64,000 bases of DNA. It comes from Variovorax paradoxus. Its GTDB lineage: Bacteria > Pseudomonadota > Gammaproteobacteria > Burkholderiales > Burkholderiaceae_C. Of the stretch, positions 1 through 7,501 are shown piece by piece (the first letter of the stretch is position 1; every line of letters begins with the position of its first letter). The stretch covers positions 5,704,001 through 5,768,000 of the forward strand of contig NZ_JAUSXG010000001.1 of NCBI RefSeq assembly GCF_030815855.1, in the 5' to 3' direction. Under the pieces are notes generated by a model. That model ran no database searches. It was not told where the DNA came from and was given only the letters and a program-made list of their open reading frames with translations. The position numbers and the translations under genes are program-made.

Positions 1-596
1 TCCATCATGGCGGCGTTGGAGCCCTTGTAGGGCACGTGGCGCATCTTGATTTGCGCGGCACCGTTGAAGATCTCGCCGGCCAGGTGGATGGTGGTGCCAT
101 TGCCGGGCGAGCCGTAGGTGACGGTGTCGGGCGCGGCGCGCGCGGTTTTCACTACATCGTCGAGCGACTTGAACTTCGAGTTGGCCTGCGTGACGATCAC
201 CACCGGGGTGTAGGCCACGTGCGCCACGGCGGTGAGGTCCTTCACCGGGTTGTAGCTCAGGTTCTTGTAGAGCCAGGGCGCAACGACCATGTTGTCCTTC
301 TGGCCCATCACGATGTCGTAGCCCGTGGGCGCGGCGCGCGCGGCCTCGGCAATGCCGATGGTGCCGCCGGCACCGCCGCGGTTGTCGGGCACCACGGTCC
401 AGTGGTTGGCTTCGGTGAGCTTCTGGGCCACCAGGCGCGCCAGGATGTCCGTGCCGCCGCCGGGCGGGAAGGGCACGATCATGCGAATGGGCTTGGCGGC
501 GGGGTAGGCCGCGGTTTGCGCGTGCGCGGTGGCCGCCGTGAAAGCCAGGGGAAATGCGAGCGCGAGGGCCAGCGTGCCGAGTTGTCTGCGGATCAT
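1..596 (-). CDS. Bug/TctC-family substrate-binding protein, 3' end beyond window
   Basis: This is an exported solute receptor of the Bug (TctC) family, which in betaproteobacteria binds carboxylates and similar small molecules for tripartite tricarboxylate transporters or signalling. The start at 596 gives a signal peptide with a hydrophobic core, ending in ATAHAQ at about residue 27. It is followed by the family hallmarks PIRMIVPFPPGGGTDILAR and a PDNRGGAGGTIG segment. About 198 residues of the usual 320 or so lie inside the window, so the C-terminal lobe is missing here. No tctA or tctB membrane gene is visible, as is common for Bug proteins in this family of bacteria. The ligand cannot be told from the sequence. 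Confidence 0.93.
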   Translation of the reverse strand, partial: MIRRQLGTLALALAFPLAFTAATAHAQTAAYPAAKPIRMIVPFPPGGGTDILARLVAQKLTEANHWTVVPDNRGGAGGTIGIAEAARAAPTGYDIVMGQKDNMVVAPWLYKNLSYNPVKDLTAVAHVAYTPVVIVTQANSKFKSLDDVVKTARAAPDTVTYGSPGNGTTIHLAGEIFNGAAQIKMRHVPYKGSNAAMM

Positions 597-847
597 GGGT
601 TGCTTGTCTCTTGTGTGAACGATTCGGGGTTGCAGCCGTGGATGGCAGCCACTGCACCGGGGGTGCAGTGTGCCGGAAGCGGGGCCGTGCGGATTCTTCA
701 TTCGCGATGAGGCCCTTATCGGCTCGCGGGGTATTTTCCGACGGATTGACAGCGGCCCGCGGACACCGAATACTTCACCAAATGGTTGAGTATTTTTGGC
801 TCGCCCGCCGTGCGTCCACCGCACGATGGGCTTCACAGGAGACTCGC

Positions 848-1225
848 ATGCTCGGAAACATCAACGCGGTGGCCAACCTCGCGGTGAAAGACCTCGCCGC
901 GGCCCGCCGCTTCTACGAAGACACGCTGGGCCTGGCCGAGGTCGATGCGGAAGGGGACGAGGTGATCGTCTACCGCAGCGGCAACTCGCGCATCAACGTG
1001 TACCGTTCGGCCTATGCGGGCACCAACCAGGCCACGGCCGTGACCTGGCCGGTCGATGGCGACATCGAGCGCATCGTGGCGGCGCTCAAGGCGAAGGGCG
1101 TGCGCTTCGAGCACTACGACATGCCCGGCGCAAGGCTCGAAGGCGACATCCACGTCATGGGCGACATGAAGGTCGCCTGGTTCAAGGACCCGGACGGCAA
1201 CATCCTCAACCTCATCAACGGCTGA
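848..1225 (+). CDS. VOC-superfamily (glyoxalase/dioxygenase fold) protein
   Basis: This 125-residue protein is one vicinal-oxygen-chelate domain: it opens with NLAVKDLAAARRFYEDTLGL and closes with WFKDPDGNILNL, the two ends typical of the glyoxalase/bleomycin-resistance fold. ATG 848 is chosen over upstream in-frame starts because AGGAG (838-842) precedes it at good spacing and the domain starts directly after it. It is a cytoplasmic protein, probably a dimer binding a divalent metal, but the substrate (an aldehyde adduct, a catechol or a drug) cannot be assigned. It converges on sodB with a 27-bp gap. The 251 bp upstream hold only its own promoter and that of the divergent Bug gene. Confidence 0.85.
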   Translation: MLGNINAVANLAVKDLAAARRFYEDTLGLAEVDAEGDEVIVYRSGNSRINVYRSAYAGTNQATAVTWPVDGDIERIVAALKAKGVRFEHYDMPGARLEGDIHVMGDMKVAWFKDPDGNILNLING

Positions 1226-1252
1226 GGATGCCGCCCGCGGGAACAGCGGCGT

Positions 1253-1834
1253 TCAGCCGAAGTTCTTGGCCGCGAAGTCCCAGTTCACCAGCTTGGCCAG
1301 GAAGGTCTCGACGAACTTCGGGCGCAGGTTGCGGTAGTCGATGTAATAGGCGTGCTCCCACACGTCCACCGTCAGCACCGGCGTGTCGCCGGTGGTCAGC
1401 GGCGTACCGGCGGCGCCCATGTTCACGATGTCCACCGAGCCGTCGGCCTTTTTCACGAGCCAGGTCCAACCCGAACCGAAGTTGCCCACGGCCGACTTCA
1501 CGAACGCTTCCTTGAAGGCGTCGTAGCTGCCCCACTTGGCATCGATGGCCTTGGCCAGCGCGCCGGTGGGAGCGCCGCCGCCCTGGGGCTTCATGCAGTT
1601 CCAGAAGAAGGTGTGATTCCAGATCTGGGCGGCGTTGTTGTAGATGCCGCCGCTGGACTTCTTGACGATGTCCTCGAGGGGCATCGACTCGAACTCGGTG
1701 CCTTTTTGCAGGTTGTTCAGGTTCACCACGTAGGCGTTGTGGTGCTTGCCGTAGTGGTACTCGAGGGTTTCCTTCGAGTACTCGGGTGCCAGCGCGTCGA
1801 GGGCGTACGGCAGGGGTGGGAGGGTGTGTTCCAT
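1253..1834 (-). CDS. sodB: Superoxide dismutase, Fe/Mn family
   Basis: This enzyme dismutates superoxide to oxygen and hydrogen peroxide. The 193-residue protein has the complete metal site: H27 in EYHYGKHH, H74 in WNHTFFW, and D157/H161 in [13 protein letters not shown]. The size and the GGGAP and NFGSGW segments fit the iron-type cytoplasmic dimer, although metal choice cannot be proved by eye. No signal peptide is present. It lies 47 bp downstream of, and is co-directional with, a regulator with a cysteine cluster, suggesting co-transcription and redox or iron-sulfur control. Confidence 0.97.
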   Translation of the reverse strand: MEHTLPPLPYALDALAPEYSKETLEYHYGKHHNAYVVNLNNLQKGTEFESMPLEDIVKKSSGGIYNNAAQIWNHTFFWNCMKPQGGGAPTGALAKAIDAKWGSYDAFKEAFVKSAVGNFGSGWTWLVKKADGSVDIVNMGAAGTPLTTGDTPVLTVDVWEHAYYIDYRNLRPKFVETFLAKLVNWDFAAKNFG

Positions 1835-1881
1835 GGTGGGGTTTTTCCTTTCGGGTTTGAAAACGGTGAAATCAGGGTGCC

Positions 1882-2550
1882 TCAAGGCGCGTTCTTCGGG
1901 CTCACCTGGTAGGCGCAGCGCCGCGCGCCCGCAAGCACGTGCTCGACGCGGCTCACGCTCGCGTCGGTTCCCAGCATTTCTTCGAAGAGCTGCAGTTCGC
2001 TGCGGCAAAAGCCCGTGCAGGCCCGCGCCGCGGTGCAGATGGGGCAGTGGTTCTCGATGAAGAGAAAGCCATCGCCCTCGGGCCGGAACTCGGCCATGTA
2101 GCCTTCGCGGCTGCGGATCTCGGCGAGCCGTTCGAGCTTCGTCTTCAGGCTGCGCGCGCCCAGCATCGCCTCGCGGTAGTTGGCGCGCATGGCTTCCTCG
2201 CGCGCACCGATGAGCTGGTCCATGCCCTTCTCGCCGAACACGGTGATCACGGCGCTGATCATCTGCACCGTCATCTCGGCATGCGTGTCGGGAAAGCGTG
2301 CGTGCCCGGCACCGGTCAGCCGCCATATCTGCGTCGGCCGGCCGCGGCCCGCGGGCCGGCTCTCGGCGTCGACCAGCCCGTCGGACTGCAGCTTGACCAT
2401 CTGCTGGCGCACGGCCTCCACCGTCACGTCGAGCACCTTGGCAATGTCGGGAATGCCGAGCGCGCCGCGGGTCTTGAGCGTGGACAGGATGCGGTCCGCC
2501 GGCTGGTGCGGCGTCCAGGCGGGCTTCAGGTCGAGGGGGTGGGCGGTCAT
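1882..2550 (-). CDS. HTH regulator with C-terminal cysteine cluster (SufR-like, COG2345 type)
   Basis: The N-terminal 75 residues form a winged helix ([20 protein letters not shown], then a wing rich in GRGRP). The C-terminal part holds [15 protein letters not shown] followed by [11 protein letters not shown] and, near the end, RRCAY. This cysteine arrangement is like that of SufR-type repressors, which bind a [4Fe-4S] cluster. ATG 2550 gives a 222-residue protein; a TTG at 2592 would add 14 residues and cannot be excluded, because AAAAAGG abuts ATG 2550 rather than sitting at ideal spacing. It precedes sodB on the same strand, so a role as sensor for oxidative or iron stress is inferred. Confidence 0.85.
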   Translation of the reverse strand: MTAHPLDLKPAWTPHQPADRILSTLKTRGALGIPDIAKVLDVTVEAVRQQMVKLQSDGLVDAESRPAGRGRPTQIWRLTGAGHARFPDTHAEMTVQMISAVITVFGEKGMDQLIGAREEAMRANYREAMLGARSLKTKLERLAEIRSREGYMAEFRPEGDGFLFIENHCPICTAARACTGFCRSELQLFEEMLGTDASVSRVEHVLAGARRCAYQVSPKNAP

Positions 2551-2629
2551 CCTTTTTATTTCACAGGCTTGGCTTTGATTATTGAATGGCAACGCCTCCG
2601 TTGTCGAGGGCCGTGCGAAAGACGGGGCG

Positions 2630-2646
2630 TCTTTACGGTTTCTTTA
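2630..2646 (+). promoter_or_regulatory. Candidate KdpE-binding direct repeat
   Basis: TCTTTA occurs twice with an exact 11-bp period (2630-2635 and 2641-2646), about 80 bp before the first ORF of the kdp operon. Response regulators of the OmpR/PhoB family, to which KdpE belongs, bind direct half-sites one helical turn apart. That this is the KdpE site is inferred from position and period only. Confidence 0.45.
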
Positions 2647-2727
2647 TGCGGCCCCGCCGACTCTGTTCCCTGTTTTTACGGGCGCCTGCCGAGACTCGAT
2701 GCCTTGGTTTCGCTGCAGGAGCAATGA

Positions 2728-2868
2728 ATGGATTTCGTCTGGATGGGCGCCTTGCTGGCGCTGTGGGCCGCATTGGCCGCCATGGCCTTCGGGCTGAACC
2801 GGCTCGAAGGGCCCGACGCAATGAATGCGCCGAATGAGCTGAACACAGGCGAAGGAGAGCGGCCATGA
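2728..2868 (+). CDS. Small membrane protein coupled to kdpF (46 aa)
   Basis: This 46-codon ORF begins at ATG 2728, six bases after AGGAG (2717-2721). Its stop TGA overlaps the kdpF start in an ATGA arrangement, so translation should be coupled. The protein has one hydrophobic segment (about residues 3-23, WMGALLALWAALAAMAFGL) and a polar tail rich in N, E and G. It belongs to no family I recognise. Its position at the head of the kdp operon suggests a small accessory subunit or regulator of the KdpFABC pump, or a leader peptide that tunes kdpF translation. Annotation pipelines usually miss ORFs of this size. Confidence 0.65.
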   Translation: MDFVWMGALLALWAALAAMAFGLNRLEGPDAMNAPNELNTGEGERP

Positions 2869-2963
2869 TCAGCCTCGAAGCGCTCTACGGCTTCGGCGCG
2901 CTGATCGCCCTCGTCCTGTTCGCCTACCTGGTGTTCGCGCTGATCTGCGCGGAGGAGTTCTGA
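2865..2963 (+). CDS. kdpF: KdpF, small subunit of the potassium-transporting ATPase
   Basis: This 32-residue, single-span membrane peptide (hydrophobic from about residue 11 to 29, ending in CAEEF) sits directly before kdpA. This is the place and size of KdpF, the lipid-like stabilising subunit of the KdpFABC complex in the inner membrane. Its start overlaps the stop of the preceding 46-codon ORF, and its stop is one base before the kdpA ATG, so all three are likely translated as a coupled unit. GGAGAG at 2852-2857 lies just upstream. Confidence 0.85.
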   Translation: MISLEALYGFGALIALVLFAYLVFALICAEEF

Positions 2964-2964
2964 C

Positions 2965-4695
2965 ATGACCGCCTCCGCCTGGTCCTTGCTGGCCCTCTTT
3001 CTCGTGGCACTGCTGCTGCTGGCATGGCCGGTCGGCAAGTTTCTTGCCGCGTTGTGCGATGGGCGCCTGCCGCGCTGGATGCAGCGCATCGAGGCGCCGC
3101 TCTACAGGCTCGCGGGCACGACGCCCGGGCAATCGATGCACTGGCTGCGCTATGCGCTCGCGCTGCTGGCCTTCAATGCCATTGGCGCTATCTTTCTCTA
3201 CGCGCTGCAGCGCCTGCAGGGCTGGCTGCCGCTCAACCCCGTCGGCATGGGCGCCGTATCGGCCGACTCGGCCTTCAACACCGCAGTGAGCTTCGTCTCC
3301 AATACCAATTGGCAAGGCTACGGCGGTGAGTCGACCATGAGCTACCTCACGCAGATGCTCGGGCTCACGGTGCAGAACTTCTTCTCGGCCGCCACGGGCA
3401 TTGCCGTGGCCTTCGCGCTTGTGCGCGGCTTTGCGCGCCGGGGCGACGGCAAGAGCCGTGGCCTGGTCGGCAACTTCTGGGCCGACATCACGCGCATCAC
3501 GTTGTGGCTGCTGGTGCCGTTGTCGTTCGTGCTTGCGGTGGTCTTCGCGGGCGAGGGCGTGATCCAGAATCTCGACGCCTACAAGACCGTGCAAACGGTC
3601 GAGGCCGCAGCGAGCCCGCAGACACAGACGCTCGCCATGGGCCCTGTCGCGTCGCAGGAGGCCATCAAGATGATCGGCACCAACGGCGGCGGCTTCTTCA
3701 ACGCCAACTCGGCGCATCCCTACGAGAACCCGACCGCCCTCAGCAACCTGCTGCAGATGATCGCGATCTTCCTGATTCCGGCGGCGCTGTGCTTCGCATT
3801 CGGCCGCGTGGTCGGCGACATGCGGCAAGGGTGGGCCGTGCTCGCGGCAATGACGGTGATGTTCGTCGTTGCCGTGGTGGCCGTCATTCCTGCCGAACAC
3901 GCCGGCAATCCGCTGCTCGCGTCCCTGGGTGTCGACCAGGCGGCGAGCGCGCTGCAAAGCGGCGGCAACATGGAAGGCAAGGAGGTGCGCTTCGGCATCG
4001 ACGCCTCGGCGCTCTTTGCGGCCGTGACCACCGCGGCATCCTGCGGCGCGGTGAATGCCATGCACGACTCCTTCACGCCGCTCGGCGGCATGGTGCCGCT
4101 GGTGCTGATGCAGCTGGGCGAGGTGGTGTTCGGCGGCGTCGGCAGCGGCCTCTACGGCATGCTGATCTTCGCGATGCTCGCGGTGTTCATCGCGGGCCTG
4201 ATGATCGGCCGCACGCCCGAGTATCTCGGCAAGAAGATCGAGGTGCGCGAGATGAAGCTGATCTCCATCGCGATCCTGGTCACGCCCATCGTGGTGCTGG
4301 CCGGCACCGCGGTGGCGGTGATCGCGGGCGCCGGCAAGGCCGGCATCGCGAACCCCGGTGCGCATGGGTTCTCTGAAATTCTCTACGCGCTGAGTTCGGC
4401 CGCCAACAACAACGGCAGCGCCTTCGCGGGGCTGTCGGCCAATACGCCGTTCTACAACGGCCTGCTCGGGCTGGCCATGTGGCTGGGCCGCTTCGCGATG
4501 GTCGTTCCGGTGCTGGCCATTGCCGGCTCGCTGGCCGCAAAAAAGCGCCTGCCGGTCACCGGCGGCACGCTGCCCACGCATGGGCCCCTGTTCGTCTCGC
4601 TGCTGATCGGCACCGTGCTGCTGGTCGGTCTGCTCAACTATGTGCCGTCATTGGCTCTCGGGCCCGTGGTCGAACACCTCGTGCTCTGGAAATGA
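2965..4695 (+). CDS. kdpA: Potassium-transporting ATPase subunit A (channel-like subunit)
   Basis: KdpA is the potassium-selecting subunit of the KdpFABC pump in the inner membrane. The 576-residue protein has about ten membrane spans and the four pore-loop motifs of the SKT-type fold: [31 protein letters not shown], a segment around [16 protein letters not shown] and [14 protein letters not shown]. Length and motifs match the family closely. It follows kdpF by one base and precedes kdpB by 11 bases. Expression is expected under potassium limitation through KdpDE, encoded at the end of the same operon. Confidence 0.98.
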   Translation: MTASAWSLLALFLVALLLLAWPVGKFLAALCDGRLPRWMQRIEAPLYRLAGTTPGQSMHWLRYALALLAFNAIGAIFLYALQRLQGWLPLNPVGMGAVSADSAFNTAVSFVSNTNWQGYGGESTMSYLTQMLGLTVQNFFSAATGIAVAFALVRGFARRGDGKSRGLVGNFWADITRITLWLLVPLSFVLAVVFAGEGVIQNLDAYKTVQTVEAAASPQTQTLAMGPVASQEAIKMIGTNGGGFFNANSAHPYENPTALSNLLQMIAIFLIPAALCFAFGRVVGDMRQGWAVLAAMTVMFVVAVVAVIPAEHAGNPLLASLGVDQAASALQSGGNMEGKEVRFGIDASALFAAVTTAASCGAVNAMHDSFTPLGGMVPLVLMQLGEVVFGGVGSGLYGMLIFAMLAVFIAGLMIGRTPEYLGKKIEVREMKLISIAILVTPIVVLAGTAVAVIAGAGKAGIANPGAHGFSEILYALSSAANNNGSAFAGLSANTPFYNGLLGLAMWLGRFAMVVPVLAIAGSLAAKKRLPVTGGTLPTHGPLFVSLLIGTVLLVGLLNYVPSLALGPVVEHLVLWK

Positions 4696-4706
4696 AGGAG
4701 CGCACC

Positions 4707-6890
4707 ATGACTGCCAATACGAAAACTTCTCTCTCGCTGCTCGACGCGGCGCTGGTCAAGCCCGCGCTGTGGGGCGCCTTTTCCAAGCTCGATCCGCGCA
4801 CGCAGTGGCGCAACCCGGTGATGTTCATCGTCTACATCGGCAGCGTTCTCACGACGCTGCTCTGGGTGCATTCGCTGAGCTTTCCGGGCGACACCGGCAT
4901 GAAGCCCGCGTTCGTGCTGGCCATCACCGTCTGGCTGTGGTTCACCGTGCTGTTCGCCAATTTTGCCGAAGCCCTGGCCGAGGGCCGCAGCAAGGCGCAA
5001 GCCGCCTCGCTGCGCGGTCTTCGCAAGGACACCTGGGCCAAGAAGCTGCAGGAGCCGCACCATGGTGGCCGCTTCGCCGCCGGGCCGCCCCAAGGCGAAG
5101 CAGCCCCCTCGGGGGGCAGCGCAGCACACGCAGTGGCAAGCGTGGGGGCTCGCATGTGGGTTCCGGAGCAGGCGCCCAACCTTCGCAAGGGCGATGTGGT
5201 GCTGGTGGAAACGGGCGACGTGATCCCGCTCGACGGCGAGGTGATCGAAGGCGTGGCCTCGGTGGACGAGAGCGCCATCACCGGCGAATCGGCGCCCGTG
5301 GTGCGCGAATCGGGCGGCGACTTTTCCGCCGTGACAGGCGGCACGCGCGTGCTGTCCGACTGGCTGGTGGTGCGCATCTCGGTGAACCCGGGCGAATCGT
5401 TCCTGGACCGCATGATCGGCATGGTCGAGGCGGCCAAGCGCCACAAGACGCCCAACGAAATCGCGCTCACCATCCTGCTGGTGGCGCTCACGCTGGTATT
5501 CCTGATGGTCACCGTCACGCTGCTGCCGTTCTCGGTATTCAGCGTGGAGGCCGCGGGTGCGGGCACCGTGGTGTCGCTCACCGCGCTGGTGGCGCTCTTG
5601 GTGTGCCTGATTCCGACCACCATCGGCGGCCTGCTCTCGGCCGTGGGCGTGGCCGGCATGAGCCGCATGATGCAGGCCAACGTCATCGCCACCTCGGGCC
5701 GCGCGGTGGAAGCCGCCGGCGACGTCGATGTGCTGCTGCTCGACAAGACCGGCACCATCACGCATGGCAACCGCCAAGCCAGTGCCTTCCTGCCCGCGCC
5801 GGGCGTGCCCCAGGGCCGCCTGGCGCGCGCCGCCATGCTCGCATCGCTGGCCGATGAAACGCCCGAGGGCCGCAGCATCGTCGAACTCGCGCGCCGAGAC
5901 GGTCTCGAAGCCACGGCGGTAGAAGGTGCACGCTTCGTTCAGTTCACCGCCCAGACCCGCATGAGCGGTGTCGACCTGCCGGCCGCGGCGAACAGCCTGG
6001 GTACGGACGTCGTGCTGCTGCGCAAGGGCGCCGTCGATGCGATCCGCCGGCATGTCGAGTCGCTCGGCGGCAGCGTGCCCGCGGAGGTGTTGCGCGCCGC
6101 CGAAGAAACTGCGCGGCGCGGCAGCACGCCGCTGGCCGTGGCCGAAGGCAACCGCGTGCTTGGCGTGGTCGAACTCAAGGACATCGTCAAGACCGGCATC
6201 AAGGATCGCTTCGCCGAGCTGCGCCGCATGGGCATCAAGACGGTGATGATCACCGGCGACAACAAGCTCACCGCCGCGGCCATTGCGGCCGAGGCGGGCG
6301 TGGACGACTTCCTGGCCGAGGCCACGCCGGAGGACAAGCTGGCGCTGATCCGCAAATACCAGTCCGAAGGCCGCTTGGTCGCGATGACCGGCGACGGCAC
6401 CAACGACGCCCCCGCGCTCGCCCAGGCCGACGTGGCCGTGGCCATGGGCAGCGGCACGCAGGCGGCAAAGGAGGCCGGCAACATGGTCGACCTGGATTCG
6501 AACCCGACCAAGCTGCTCGAGGTGGTGGAGACCGGCAAGGCGCTGCTCATGACGCGCGGCTCGCTCACGACCTTCTCGATTGCCAACGACGTGGCGAAGT
6601 ACTTCGCGATCATTCCGGCGATTTTTGTCTCGACCTATCCGCAGCTCGGCGCGCTCAACGTGATGCGGCTTGCAAGCCCGTCGTCGGCCATCCTGTCGGC
6701 GGTGGTCTTCAATGCGCTGGTCATCGTGTTCCTGATTCCGCTGGCACTCAAGGGCGTGCGCTACCGGCCGGTGGGCGCCGCCGCGCTGCTGCGACGCAAC
6801 CTGGCCATCTATGGGCTGGGCGGCCTGCTGGTGCCCTTCATCGGCATCAAGTTGATCGACTGGCTGCTGGTGGCCGTCCATCTCGTCTGA
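4707..6890 (+). CDS. kdpB: Potassium-transporting P-type ATPase subunit B with repeat-derived insertion
   Basis: KdpB hydrolyses ATP to drive potassium uptake. The protein (727 residues from ATG 4707, preceded by AAGGAG) has the actuator motif TGES at 192-195, the phosphorylation site D346 in DKTGT, the MITGDN motif and the hinge [11 protein letters not shown], so it should be active. It is about 45 residues longer than the common 680. Much of the excess is a low-complexity stretch at about residues 120-150 rich in G, A, P and S, placed between KKLQEP and the NLRKGD segment of the actuator domain. The DNA there looks like a GC-rich dispersed repeat that has inserted in frame. The surface location just before the conserved actuator core suggests it is tolerated. 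Confidence 0.97.
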   Translation: MTANTKTSLSLLDAALVKPALWGAFSKLDPRTQWRNPVMFIVYIGSVLTTLLWVHSLSFPGDTGMKPAFVLAITVWLWFTVLFANFAEALAEGRSKAQAASLRGLRKDTWAKKLQEPHHGGRFAAGPPQGEAAPSGGSAAHAVASVGARMWVPEQAPNLRKGDVVLVETGDVIPLDGEVIEGVASVDESAITGESAPVVRESGGDFSAVTGGTRVLSDWLVVRISVNPGESFLDRMIGMVEAAKRHKTPNEIALTILLVALTLVFLMVTVTLLPFSVFSVEAAGAGTVVSLTALVALLVCLIPTTIGGLLSAVGVAGMSRMMQANVIATSGRAVEAAGDVDVLLLDKTGTITHGNRQASAFLPAPGVPQGRLARAAMLASLADETPEGRSIVELARRDGLEATAVEGARFVQFTAQTRMSGVDLPAAANSLGTDVVLLRKGAVDAIRRHVESLGGSVPAEVLRAAEETARRGSTPLAVAEGNRVLGVVELKDIVKTGIKDRFAELRRMGIKTVMITGDNKLTAAAIAAEAGVDDFLAEATPEDKLALIRKYQSEGRLVAMTGDGTNDAPALAQADVAVAMGSGTQAAKEAGNMVDLDSNPTKLLEVVETGKALLMTRGSLTTFSIANDVAKYFAIIPAIFVSTYPQLGALNVMRLASPSSAILSAVVFNALVIVFLIPLALKGVRYRPVGAAALLRRNLAIYGLGGLLVPFIGIKLIDWLLVAVHLV
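5066..5156 (+). repeat. Dispersed GC-rich palindromic repeat inside kdpB
   Basis: This segment contains the block GCCGGGCCGCCCCAAG (5078-5093) and the small palindrome GCCCCCTCGGGGGGC (5103-5117). The first block recurs, on the other strand, between dctQ and dctM (about 55255-55277). It is read through in frame by kdpB with no stop codon. The boundaries are estimated from where KdpB homology breaks and resumes. Confidence 0.6.
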
Positions 6891-6903
6891 GGAGTTCTTC
6901 ATC

Positions 6904-7485
6904 ATGAACAACATCGTTCGTCCCGCGCTCGTGCTCTTCGCGCTGCTGGGCGCGCTCACCGGCTTGGTCTACCCATTGGCCGTGACCGGCGCCGCCAAGG
7001 CGCTGTTTCCGTCGCAGGCCGCGGGCAGTCTCGTCGTACGCAACGGCGCCACCGTGGGCTCGACGCTCATCGGCCAGAACTTCAGCGACCCGAGGCACTT
7101 CTGGGGCCGGCCGTCCGCCACCGCGCCGCAGCCCTACAACGCGAGTGCTTCGGGTGGCTCGAACCTCGGCCCGCTCAATCCGGTGCTGGTCGACGCGGTC
7201 CAGGCGCGCATGGCCGCCTTGCGCGCTGCCGACCCGGGCAACATCGGGCCGGTGCCGGTCGACCTGGTCACCGCCTCGGCCAGCGGGCTCGACCCCGACA
7301 TCAGCCCCGCTGCAGCCCGCTACCAGGCCGCGCGTGTCGCACGCGTGCGCGGGCTCCCGGTCGAAGACGTGAACGCGCTGATCGCCAGCCATACGCAGGC
7401 GCCGCTCTGGGGTCTTGTGGGCGAACCGCGCGTCAACGTGTTGGCACTGAATCTCTCGCTCGATGAGCGCGGCGCAATGCGCTAA
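6904..7485 (+). CDS. kdpC: Potassium-transporting ATPase subunit C
   Basis: KdpC is the single-span subunit that increases ATP affinity of the KdpFABC complex. The 193-residue protein has one N-terminal membrane helix (about 8-28, [19 protein letters not shown]) and a periplasmic domain with the usual [23 protein letters not shown] and DPDISPAAA segments. GAGGAG sits before ATG 6904. It lies 13 bp after kdpB and 16 bp before kdpD. Confidence 0.97.
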   Translation: MNNIVRPALVLFALLGALTGLVYPLAVTGAAKALFPSQAAGSLVVRNGATVGSTLIGQNFSDPRHFWGRPSATAPQPYNASASGGSNLGPLNPVLVDAVQARMAALRAADPGNIGPVPVDLVTASASGLDPDISPAAARYQAARVARVRGLPVEDVNALIASHTQAPLWGLVGEPRVNVLALNLSLDERGAMR

Positions 7486-7501
7486 CCTGCGCTGCCTTCC
7501 C

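Noticed and set aside
4638..6959. 773-codon open frame antisense to kdpB
   Set aside because: It is the complementary shadow of a GC-rich gene; its composition is rich in H, R and G without any domain, while the sense frame encodes a complete KdpB.
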